The translations under genes were made by a program, and so were the position numbers. The notes below the pieces were generated by a model. That model had not been told where the DNA came from. It ran no database searches and was given only the letters and a program-made list of their open reading frames with translations. Below, one piece after another: positions 1 to 7,136 of a stretch of DNA of 43,254 nt. Location of the stretch: assembly GCF_016612505.1 (NCBI RefSeq), contig NZ_JAENRR010000044.1, positions 1-43,254 on the forward strand, read 5' to 3'. Each line of letters starts with the position of its first letter. Within the stretch, counting starts at the first letter, position 1. The DNA comes from Carboxylicivirga marina (GTDB lineage: Bacteria > Bacteroidota > Bacteroidia > Bacteroidales > Marinilabiliaceae).

Positions 1-156
1 TTCGGCTGATTTTATCGCCTGAAAATACTAATACACATCTGTATGTCAAAGTTTTAATTTATAGAAGTCCCCTTAAGAGGTATACTGTTTTTTTTTATTA
101 TTATTTTCCTGGATAAAGTCTGGTGATTATTGTTCTGTAATGTGCTGGACAGACTG

Positions 157-1755
157 CTAATCAATGTTTTGGCTTTTACTTAACGATAATTGCTCACGCT
201 CACCAAGTAGTTTGAAAGCATCGTAAACATTAACGATACCGCCACTTTTTGAGAGGGTTGAAAACTTAACTTTTTTCCGCTTTTCGCCTGACAGGCTCGG
301 GATAAGCACCTTCTTAGGTTTTTTAACCTTGTAGGCGCTATCCATGATAATTGCGATTAATTCATCGGTTGATAACTCAGGGTAATATGATAGAATAAGT
401 GCTGCAACTCCAGAGATAACAGGAGCGGCAATACTGGTTCCGCTTGTTTTCAGATAGGCATCACGCTCATCTAAGGAGATAACGTCAACACCAGGGGCAA
501 AAATATCAACGTGATTTTCGCCGTAGTTAGAGAAGATGCCAGCGAGTTCTTCGTCCAGCTTCATTTGGGTAGCGCCCACATTTAACCAGTTGTAAGGTTC
601 CGAATTATCAAGGTACTTGTCGCTCGGAAAGCGTTCGTTTACATCCAGGTTTTCGCCCTTATTGCCGGCGCCATGAACCAATAGAACACCTTTTTCTTCA
701 GCATATTTAACAGCGATATCTACAAACTCTTTTTGAGGCGAAAGGTCCTTGCTAAAACTCATGTTAATAATATCAGCACCGTTATCAACGGCATACATGA
801 TGGCTAAGGCCACATCTTTATCTCGTTCATCACCTTTAGGTGTGGAGCGTAATACCATTATTTTCACATGGCTGGCAATGCCATCAATACCAATGCCGTT
901 GTGGCGATTAGCAGCTATAACACCTGCCACCGATGTGCCGTGATAAGCTTCCGGACCAGCGACATCATTATTGCCATAATACTTGTCTTCTATATTTAGA
1001 GGGTCGTCGCCAACTAGCTCTCTTGGGTTGAAGTTCATGTTTAAATAATAATCCAAGTACACAGCATTATTTTCCAGCAAACGATTAATCATAGCATCGT
1101 TGACCCCTTGTGCGTATTTTTTCTCTAAAAAGCTCTTAGCCTTTAGCACCGCCTCATTATTTGATTTTACCTTTAATAAATCTTCATGCGACTGTACCTC
1201 AATGCTTGTGTGTTCCTTTATCAGAGAATTGGATTTATCCCACATGGCTTTAAACTGCGTATAGTCCTTTTTTTGAGCCAGTCGTTTTTTTAATTCGCGC
1301 TCATATAATTCTTTGGCCCTGGCATAATCCTTATGGTTGGCATCGTTAGACTTTACAATACGTGTATACTCCAGGTTCTCGTAATAAACGTTTTTGCCAT
1401 CGGCATTGCCAATGAAATTCCATCCATTAATATCATCGATATAACCATTGGCATCATCGTCAATGCCATTGTCGGGTATCTCATCGGTGTTAATCCATAT
1501 TTTTCCTTCTAGATCTTTGTGGTGAATATCAACACCACCATCAATAACAGCTACCACCACCGTCTTTTTCGGCGTGAGGCCACTGAGCAGATCGCTATAG
1601 GTTTTATCAATGCTGGAGCCAATTATATTATCGCTCGAATAGTCTTTGTTATACCAATTGATATAATGTGGTTCAAAGTCATCAATCGATTGTTTTTGAG
1701 CCAAACAATTTCCTGCTATCAGGAAAGAACAAAAGAGGCTTAGTACGTTTTTCAT
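157..1755 (-). CDS. Secreted S8 (subtilisin-like) serine protease
   Basis: 532 aa. Residues 1-19 form a signal peptide ending at CLAQ, so the enzyme is exported. The catalytic triad is visible in the usual order: Asp72 in VVVAVIDGGVDIHHKD, His272 in YHGTSVAGVIAANRHNG, and Ser441 in TSGTSIAAPVISG; Asn365 in GAGNKG fits the oxyanion-hole Asn. A long charged, probably helical insertion (about residues 125-240, rich in K/E/R) separates the Asp and His motifs, larger than in classical subtilisins. There is no recognisable C-terminal sorting domain. It is the last gene of a minus-strand run of envelope proteins. The family assignment is firm; the substrate is unknown. Substrates could be environmental proteins or other cell-surface proteins. 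Confidence 0.93.
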   Translation of the reverse strand: MKNVLSLFCSFLIAGNCLAQKQSIDDFEPHYINWYNKDYSSDNIIGSSIDKTYSDLLSGLTPKKTVVVAVIDGGVDIHHKDLEGKIWINTDEIPDNGIDDDANGYIDDINGWNFIGNADGKNVYYENLEYTRIVKSNDANHKDYARAKELYERELKKRLAQKKDYTQFKAMWDKSNSLIKEHTSIEVQSHEDLLKVKSNNEAVLKAKSFLEKKYAQGVNDAMINRLLENNAVYLDYYLNMNFNPRELVGDDPLNIEDKYYGNNDVAGPEAYHGTSVAGVIAANRHNGIGIDGIASHVKIMVLRSTPKGDERDKDVALAIMYAVDNGADIINMSFSKDLSPQKEFVDIAVKYAEEKGVLLVHGAGNKGENLDVNERFPSDKYLDNSEPYNWLNVGATQMKLDEELAGIFSNYGENHVDIFAPGVDVISLDERDAYLKTSGTSIAAPVISGVAALILSYYPELSTDELIAIIMDSAYKVKKPKKVLIPSLSGEKRKKVKFSTLSKSGGIVNVYDAFKLLGEREQLSLSKSQNID

Positions 1756-1797
1756 AAGGGTTGTTTGTTTTAATGCATGTTATTTTGTTGAAAGAGA

Positions 1798-1814
1798 CGT
1801 AGCGAGACGCTACG
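1798..1814. repeat. Short perfect palindrome, copy 1
   Basis: CGTAGCG-AGA-CGCTACG, a 7-bp perfect stem with a 3-nt loop, 14 nt downstream of the stop codon of the 1828-2571 lipoprotein gene. The same palindrome with a longer stem occurs at 3768-3790. No clear T-run follows on either strand, so it is more like a REP-type dispersed palindrome than a typical intrinsic terminator. Confidence 0.6.
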
Positions 1815-1827
1815 CTGGGCAGCGGTA

Positions 1828-2571
1828 TTAATTACTTCTCTCTATTTCACTTAATTCAAAGGTGATAGTGTTGTTTTGAGCTAAACTGTAGTTGGCGCTT
1901 ACCGAGCCTTTAGAAGTACCATTTTCTGCTGAAGTAACTGTCCAGGTTTCTTTCCAAGGTTCGGCTGTATAGATTTCAAGATTATCATTAACCAGTTTGG
2001 CAGTAACCAATACGATTGTTTTCTGTGTTTCATTTTGTTGACTTCCATGCCACAGGCCATTTTCATCTTTGTCATAGAAATAAAACGTACCGTTACAGAA
2101 CACTTCTTCATTAATGTAAGACGTAAATTGATAGGATTTATCCAATGGAATGCCCTCTTTTCGTGCTTCAAAAGTGATGGTGCTATTTTGTGCCAGACTA
2201 TAACTGGCAGTTACCGTACCACTTGCTATTTCATTCTTTATTGAAGTAACTTTCCAGGTTTCGTTCCATGGTGCAGCCGTGTATACCTCCAGGGTGTCAT
2301 TAAGCACTTGGGCAGTAACAATGGTTTCTTTTTGCGTGGTCTCATTTTTTTGAATACCATGCCAAACTCCCTTCTCATCAATTTTGTCAAATACAAATAT
2401 TCCACGACAGAAGAATTTCCCGTTCACCTGAGAAGCAAATTGGTAATTTTGATTTAACTCAATGGCATTATAATTTGTTTGTACCTTGCATGTCAAAACA
2501 AGTAATAGAGCAGGAAGTATAAGAAGGACTTTTTTAAAGGATGAGGTGTTTTGTTTAACTGGTTTCATCAT
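1828..2571 (-). CDS. Lipoprotein with two tandem homologous domains, function unknown
   Basis: 247 aa. After a basic N-terminus there is a hydrophobic segment (about 14-27) and a lipobox-like LVLTC, with Cys28 as probable lipidation site. The rest is an internal duplication: residues about 38-138 and 139-243 align along their whole length. Shared landmarks are YQF, FC.G.F.F..D..G.WHG.Q.NET, VTA..(V/L)ND.LE(V/I)YTA.PW.ETW.VTS and YSLAQN.TITFE. The aromatic and Thr-rich pattern suggests a beta-sandwich or lipocalin-like fold, but I do not recognise the family. It lies 72 nt upstream (in transcription sense) of the S8 protease gene and 29 nt downstream of the DUF4349 gene, so the three may be co-transcribed. 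Confidence 0.8.
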   Translation of the reverse strand: MMKPVKQNTSSFKKVLLILPALLLVLTCKVQTNYNAIELNQNYQFASQVNGKFFCRGIFVFDKIDEKGVWHGIQKNETTQKETIVTAQVLNDTLEVYTAAPWNETWKVTSIKNEIASGTVTASYSLAQNSTITFEARKEGIPLDKSYQFTSYINEEVFCNGTFYFYDKDENGLWHGSQQNETQKTIVLVTAKLVNDNLEIYTAEPWKETWTVTSAENGTSKGSVSANYSLAQNNTITFELSEIERSN

Positions 2572-2600
2572 GTTTTTGTTTTAAAGTTATTGTTATCAGC

Positions 2601-3452
2601 TTATTTTGTTAGCGCTTTCTTTCGTTTTATCTTTCGATAGAAGTATATGATTAGCAGACCAATAATCCAGAATGGCCAAAACTTTGTTAGGAGAAGTAAA
2701 AAATCGATGAATCCAAACCACCCTTTGGATAACGATTGTTTGATCCTTTCAGAGAATTTATCTCTTTGGGCAGGGTTATATTTGAATTCCTTTTGTTTAC
2801 GAATATTTAATCTAAGTGTACTGTAGTCCACCAAATCACCTAAGTATTTGAGTCGTCCTGTTGTACTTTCAATTTCTTCTTCTAACCGGCGTATCTTTTC
2901 TTCAATCGCTAAGATTTCTTTAATAGTTTGGGCTTTCTTTAATAAGTCCTGATACCTTTTTAGATAAGCACGTTTATTTTGAAGCCTTGTTTCCAAGTCA
3001 ATAAACTGATCTGTTACATCTCGTGCATCAATCTCTTTGTAAAGTATCTCGCCTTTAGTTCTTTCAATAGCAGTAATAAAGCCTTCGAAAGTAGAAGATG
3101 GTATTCTAATTGTGAGGTTATAGGATGATTCCCAATCCGTATTATTTAGCTTTTCATTTGAGTAGTAGGCTTTATGGTTCTCAACAAGAGAATCAACTCT
3201 TGCTTTTGCTAATTTCAGGTCTGAAACCTTAACGCCAATTCTACCATCCTTAATGATTTTCTTTTTTATAATTTCTTTGGTTGTAATTGGAGGCGCTGGA
3301 GGGGGAGGAGGCGCTACAGATGCTTGTCTGGTTATTGGAGCAATTTCCTCTTCCATAAATGAGTCAGCACCGTTATAACCTTTCAATGATGGTTCTTGAT
3401 GACACGATGTGATTATGACGGTTAGAATGATTAATTGAATTACTTTTTTCAT
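2601..3452 (-). CDS. DUF4349 family lipoprotein
   Basis: 283 aa. Signal peptide with lipobox ITSC (Cys17), then a Pro-rich linker (APPPPPAPP, about 47-55). Residues about 62-235 match DUF4349: IIKDGRIGVKVSDL, a beta-rich segment with TIRIPSSTFEGFI, then TDQFIDLETRLQNKRAYLKRYQDLL leading into a long coiled coil (about 165-205). A strongly hydrophobic helix (FWPFWIIGLLIIYFYRK) ends the protein, followed by lysines. The protein would therefore be anchored both by lipid and by a C-terminal membrane segment, as is common in this family. No enzymatic function is known for DUF4349; a structural envelope role is likely. Confidence 0.88.
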   Translation of the reverse strand: MKKVIQLIILTVIITSCHQEPSLKGYNGADSFMEEEIAPITRQASVAPPPPPAPPITTKEIIKKKIIKDGRIGVKVSDLKLAKARVDSLVENHKAYYSNEKLNNTDWESSYNLTIRIPSSTFEGFITAIERTKGEILYKEIDARDVTDQFIDLETRLQNKRAYLKRYQDLLKKAQTIKEILAIEEKIRRLEEEIESTTGRLKYLGDLVDYSTLRLNIRKQKEFKYNPAQRDKFSERIKQSLSKGWFGFIDFLLLLTKFWPFWIIGLLIIYFYRKIKRKKALTK

Positions 3453-3482
3453 GGTTTGGAATGATGTTTTGATGATTGTTAT

Positions 3483-3686
3483 TTATTGCAGCTTTGACCA
3501 AAATGTCTCGTCATTGGTTAAGAAATACATATCCCGATGTTTCCATTCAAGTTTTTGATTTAGTGTATATTTATTTGGGTTGTAATTGCTTGGATATAGC
3601 TCTACATATGTTTTTCTTTTATTGGATGTCTCATATCCACTTTCACTATTTAATGGGGTGGAAAAACGATATAAATTCTTAGTCAT
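3483..3686 (-). CDS. Possible small hypothetical protein or gene remnant
   Basis: 67 codons between the DUF4349 gene and the 285-aa membrane protein gene, on the same strand as both. The translation is rich in Tyr, Asn and Lys and looks protein-like (for example KRKTYVELYPSNYN and QKLEWKHRDMYFL), but it has no signal peptide, no recognisable domain and no ribosome binding site. It may be the C-terminal remnant of a larger gene. Without homologues it cannot be separated from chance in an AT-rich gap. The rest of this 330-bp gap shows nothing apart from the palindrome at its left end. Confidence 0.3.
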   Translation of the reverse strand: MTKNLYRFSTPLNSESGYETSNKRKTYVELYPSNYNPNKYTLNQKLEWKHRDMYFLTNDETFWSKLQ

Positions 3687-3767
3687 GTACTTGTAAAGGT
3701 ATTTATTTCCTCTTGCCAGTTTAGTATTTGATAGTATTCTTTATTCAACTGTATGCTTGTTTTAAGA

Positions 3768-3790
3768 CGACGTAGCGTGACGCTACGTCG
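3768..3790. repeat. Short perfect palindrome, copy 2
   Basis: CGACGTAGCG-TGA-CGCTACGTCG, a 10-bp perfect stem with a 3-nt loop. It contains the stop codon of the gene at 3783-4640, so the last two codons and the stop of that gene are part of the palindrome. The core is the same as at 1798-1814. Both copies sit at the 3' ends of minus-strand genes. Confidence 0.65.
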
Positions 3791-4640
3791 AACTATGGGC
3801 TTGTAGGCTGAAGCGTTTGTAGAATATTTCAAACGGCGTTTTCTCTTCATTAACTAAATCAAAAGGAATTTTAGCCAACTCAGCATCAAACCATATTTCC
3901 CGCACTTTTGACAATGAGATATTGCCTGACTTACTTAAATGAACATGAGGATAGTGAATGCCAAAGTTCTTATTGTTTCTAAAGCTTCCAATAAAATCAT
4001 CGTTGGTAGTATCATTATCGATTTTACAGATAAAATCCTCCATTGCGATACGTTGATTCTGACAGAAAGCGATGACGGCCGATGGCTGTTTATATTTCAT
4101 TGATTCATCATCTAACCACCAGACCAGGGAGATGAAATCAGAAAATGTACTATTCTTTACTTCTAATATATGCCAACTTTCGCGCTTTAATATAGAGAGA
4201 ACTTCAATTTGAAGACTATTCTCTCCAGCAAAAATCTTATCCCAGTCCTCAGATATTTTCTCATACAAGGTATTGAGATCAACAACATCATTGTTATCTC
4301 TTTTATTAACTTTTATATACTCATCAACTGATAGACCTGAATCAATATAGTTATCAAGTTCTTCAAACGAAGCATCTGTACCATCTTGACCCAGAAAACG
4401 CTTTATCTTCCTTATAATATATTCTTCATCTGTATCCTTGATGAAGATATAAGTACGGTAATAGCTAAAGTTAATTGGTTTCCAATTGGAATCTTTATCT
4501 GGTTCTGGTTGAACCATATGGTGGTATGACTTTTTCTTAAAAGATCTGCTTAACTTGGCATAAAGCACATACAATAAAAAAAATACGCCATATACGCCTG
4601 CTACAGCCAAAATTCCTATTAATATATCTATTAGAGTCAT
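3783..4640 (-). CDS. Membrane-anchored hypothetical protein
   Basis: 285 aa. One N-terminal transmembrane helix (about residues 5-29, IDILIGILAVAGVYGVFFLL) is followed by basic residues and a soluble acidic domain to the C-terminus, so the bulk is probably cytoplasmic. Features of the soluble part include a run around EEYIIRKIKRFLGQDG, ESWHILEVKNSTFSDFISLVWWLDDE and FGIHYPHVHLSKSGNISLS. I do not recognise the family. The two C-terminal codons before the stop lie in a palindromic repeat, so the natural C-terminus may have been altered by repeat insertion. Confidence 0.72.
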   Translation of the reverse strand: MTLIDILIGILAVAGVYGVFFLLYVLYAKLSRSFKKKSYHHMVQPEPDKDSNWKPINFSYYRTYIFIKDTDEEYIIRKIKRFLGQDGTDASFEELDNYIDSGLSVDEYIKVNKRDNNDVVDLNTLYEKISEDWDKIFAGENSLQIEVLSILKRESWHILEVKNSTFSDFISLVWWLDDESMKYKQPSAVIAFCQNQRIAMEDFICKIDNDTTNDDFIGSFRNNKNFGIHYPHVHLSKSGNISLSKVREIWFDAELAKIPFDLVNEEKTPFEIFYKRFSLQAHSST

Positions 4641-4677
4641 GTGTATTTACCTTATTTACCGCGTGTTGTAAACCGTT

Positions 4678-5067
4678 TTATTCTTCTTTAATTCGTTTTT
4701 CAGTCTTAAAGTATTTGTAGGTTGATGCTAAAGACTCCCAATCACTAATTTCTTTCATAATTAAGCTGTCCGAATCTAGTTTTAGCAATTCATATTTTCT
4801 GTTTCCTAAAGTAAGTTCTTTAAGGCTTAACTGATATTGTGCGTCGTAGCTTTGCGGTCCTTGTTTAACTTTAATAGTCCCATCTTCTTTAAACATCAAA
4901 AGAACTTCAATTGGTTCATTATTTGAAATTCCAATCTGGATTTGGGGGTCTGCACGTTTTTCTTCTACTCTTTCCCAAGTGCCAGTTATCTGATTTTTCT
5001 CTTGATGGTCACAAGATGCAAAGGTTATTGCAGTAAAAATGGCAACTACGATTATTAGTCTTTTCAT
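4678..5067 (-). CDS. Small lipocalin-like lipoprotein
   Basis: 129 aa. Signal peptide with lipobox FASC (Cys19). The mature part starts with ITGTWERVEEK and continues with LMFKEDGTIKVKQG and YQLSLKELTLGNRKYELLKLDSDSLIMKE. This is the pattern of the many small Bacteroidota lipoproteins with a lipocalin-like (DUF4488/DUF5004-like) beta-barrel: a GTW motif, then F..DGT, then a strand series ending in L..L..D.L. It would sit on the periplasmic face of a membrane. It lies 37 nt upstream of the membrane-anchored unknown in the same direction. No specific function can be assigned. Confidence 0.75.
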   Translation of the reverse strand: MKRLIIVVAIFTAITFASCDHQEKNQITGTWERVEEKRADPQIQIGISNNEPIEVLLMFKEDGTIKVKQGPQSYDAQYQLSLKELTLGNRKYELLKLDSDSLIMKEISDWESLASTYKYFKTEKRIKEE

Positions 5068-5697
5068 TTCAAGTATTGATTATATTTCTGTTTTACTACG
5101 TTATGCAGAATGCTTTAACTATTTCTACCCGCACATTTATGCCCTATATATCTCCGATAAGCATTGTCAATATGCCTATACAGACGTATATAAACATATA
5201 TCGGCACCATTATGCAGATACATTTATTTTCCCTATTGATTTACCGCCCTGCTAACGCTCACATTATCCCCGGATGGGGGCGGCTTTTCCCGATTAGTGC
5301 TTACTAAAATAGCTTTTTTATGTTGGCTTCTATCATTTTGTTGATTAAATTCTTCAATTTGTTGGTCGGGAATTGTAAATGTTGGATGGGTAAATGGTAG
5401 GTATGAAATAGGTAGTGTCAAAAGATAGTTGCAGCTAAAATACTTTGAAACCAAAGCCAACACTAATACCGATTATTCAATGAAATAAGCCTTATCTTAA
5501 ACTTCGTTTGGCCAAGTCTCTTCATTGATATATCGGCATTTACTCCCGTTTTAAACGGGACAAGCTATTGTAAATCCAAGTTTCGCTTAAGGCTCAACTT
5601 GAACAACAATTGGTATAAGTTGAATTTGAGAGTTGCAATGTGAAATATTTTTAAAATCCTTGATTTTACTATCCCGCAGAGGTTTTCAATAGTTCTC

Positions 5698-5778
5698 GTG
5701 CAATTTAATTAAGTCATCGTACAAAAAAAATTAAGACATCTTGCAAAAAAATAAAGCCATCGGATAGCCAGGGACACA
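5698..5778 (-). mobile_element. Probable relic of an IS21-family terminus
   Basis: Read on the minus strand from 5778, the sequence starts TGTGTCCCTGGCTATC and is followed by three adjacent imperfect repeats of 21-22 bp: 5741-5761, 5719-5740 and 5698-5718. Each begins GATG and carries a T-rich centre ending in TTGCA/TTGTAC. A TGT tip followed by several about 20-bp repeats is the hallmark of IS21-type left ends, where the transposase binds. No istA or istB reading frame follows, so this would be a solo end. A fourth partial copy of the repeat (about 5780-5796) lies outside the tip. The family assignment rests on layout only. Confidence 0.45.
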
Positions 5779-5792
5779 TTTCGTGCAATTAA

Positions 5793-5894
5793 TTAAACTT
5801 TTCGTTTTATTTTTCTGACTTTGGGATTAAGTATTGGCAGCTCTCGGGCTAATATTTGCATTTTTCGTTCATTTAAATAATCTACTCGCGCCAT
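5793..5894 (-). CDS. 33-aa ORF, possible remnant
   Basis: ATG at 5894, stop at 5793. The peptide is very basic (starts MARVDYLNERKMQILARELP and ends KIKRKV). It ends 15 bp outside the putative IS tip at 5778, reading towards it. It could be the tail of a disrupted gene or a small DNA-binding remnant. There is no recognised family. An upstream in-frame extension of 13 codons reaches a TGA without another ATG. Confidence 0.2.
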   Translation of the reverse strand: MARVDYLNERKMQILARELPILNPKVRKIKRKV

Positions 5895-6097
5895 TGTATT
5901 AGTGTATTGTGCAAAATAGTTGATTGTTCGTCAAGATTATCCGTTTCAATCAAATATTAGAAAGCTAAATGTAGTATAATCTTAAAATTTACGAGCCTAT
6001 GTAAGTGATAGAAAATCAGATGTTATTATGGGACCGAAAAAACATACTTACGTTTTTTTATTTACAGATTCTAAAAATCAAAAATGGACGTTATCAT

Positions 6098-6454
6098 TCA
6101 TTGCACAAACAATATTTCAACCCTTCGGTTGGCTTTGCGACCCGCCTCTGTATCATTGTCGTCAATGGGCTGTGATTCGCCAAAGTATTGGATGGCTATT
6201 CGCTCATTTGATATATGATGTTGAACCATAAAGGTTTTTACCGCCTGTGCCCGCAGACGAGAGAGTTCCTGGTTGCTGTCAGAACTTCCAATATTGTCGG
6301 TATGACCGTGAATCTCAATTTTTAAACTACTTTGTTTATTCATGAGCTTCACTAGCCTAAGCATTTCACTCTTCGATATATCGAGTAAGTCGGCCTTGCC
6401 CGATTCAAAAAGTATATTATTAAGTGCGATGGTTGATGAGTGGTGAAGTGGCAT
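6098..6454 (-). pseudogene. OmpA C-terminal (peptidoglycan-binding) domain fragment
   Basis: 118 codons covering nearly a whole OmpA-like domain: IALNNILFESGKADLL, then IEIHGHTDNIGSSDSNQELS, RLRAQAVKTFM, YFGESQP.DDNDTEAGRKANRRVEI. These are the residues that normally contact diaminopimelate of peptidoglycan. There is no signal peptide, and an in-frame TAG sits directly before the ATG. Upstream of it the same frame continues only about 18 codons to another stop. OmpA-like proteins in Bacteroidota normally carry an N-terminal export signal and often TPR/PEGA-type domains, so this is most likely the surviving 3' end of a degraded gene. A functional stand-alone domain is less likely because it would not be exported. 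Confidence 0.65.
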
Positions 6455-7136
6455 CTAATCATGGCTGACCCATATGGGAACATTAGATATTCCTGTGGAC
6501 AAAATTGAACTCTAACAGCTATCAATGGTATGGCATTCGTGGTTTTTTTGAAAAACTCTTCGGCATGCTTGCGATCATTCATTGGCATTGCTTTGTATCT
6601 GCTTCGGGTTCTCATTGTTACTTCTTCGTTTCTGTTTCGGGGCATCTTCGCACCTGCAGCGGTACAACTACGCTTCCAGCGAGGTTGAGCCGCAGCAGAC
6701 TACTAGTTGGTACAACGTAACTACCAGTGAGAGTTGAAGGGAATGTCGGATTGGAGACCTATCAGGTCTGTGGGGGCAGGCGTGTGTATTACTTAAATAA
6801 CGCAGAACCCCCATCGCCTTCGGCACTTGCCAATTTGTGTTTGTTTTTAATGGTATTAGCGAAACTTCGTTTTCCCCCGGTGGAAGATGATTGCAGCTGT
6901 GAATTTTTTCGTCATGTTAATCAATGCTCTCCCTGATGGTCAACGATCTGCTCTCTTCAGTTTAAGTGAACATTTGAACTGTTAAACAACTGCAAAAAGG
7001 GCAAATACTTATTGAAGATGGATTAGAAATAATGGTTTGTTATCCCTAAAGGTTGTTGGCCAAATAATTACACTTGAGAGTTTGAGATGAACACCGTAAC
7101 TTGCCAGATCTATTTTTTAATATAAACCGTTGAGTT
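6455..7136. other. Intergenic region upstream of the kelch gene
   Basis: About 680 bp without an intact gene. The left part (6455-6650) has a minus-strand frame with protein-like stretches (for example MNDRKHAEEFFKKTTN) that I cannot identify; it may be remnant coding sequence adjoining the OmpA fragment. From about 6755 to 6929 it contains sequence repeated on the other side of the kelch gene, listed separately. The remaining 200 bp before the kelch start show no promoter that I can support. Confidence 0.5.
6808..6929 (+). repeat. 122-bp direct repeat, left copy flanking the kelch gene
   Basis: 122 bp, matching 8766-8887 with four mismatches that I can count (about 97% identity) and no gaps. 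Directly before it, 6755-6807 (ending in CTTAAATAACGCAGAA) resembles 8895-8956, which lies just after the right copy. The two sides are therefore overlapping, shifted copies of one longer repeat. Together they bracket the kelch/T9SS gene in direct orientation. Confidence 0.85.

Larger units (their letters stand above)
5068..6097. other. Long intergenic region with decayed sequence
   Basis: About 1 kb without a convincing intact gene. It is AT-rich. The left part (5068-5690) shows only chance-like ORFs. The part from 5698 to 5894 holds a probable insertion-sequence end and a 33-codon ORF, listed separately. From 5895 to 6097 I see nothing recognisable. Confidence 0.6.

Noticed and set aside
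5233-5463. 76-codon minus-strand ORF in the 5.1-6.1 kb gap
   Set aside because: No ribosome binding site, no recognisable domain, low-complexity ends (PPPSGDN); fits chance in decayed DNA.
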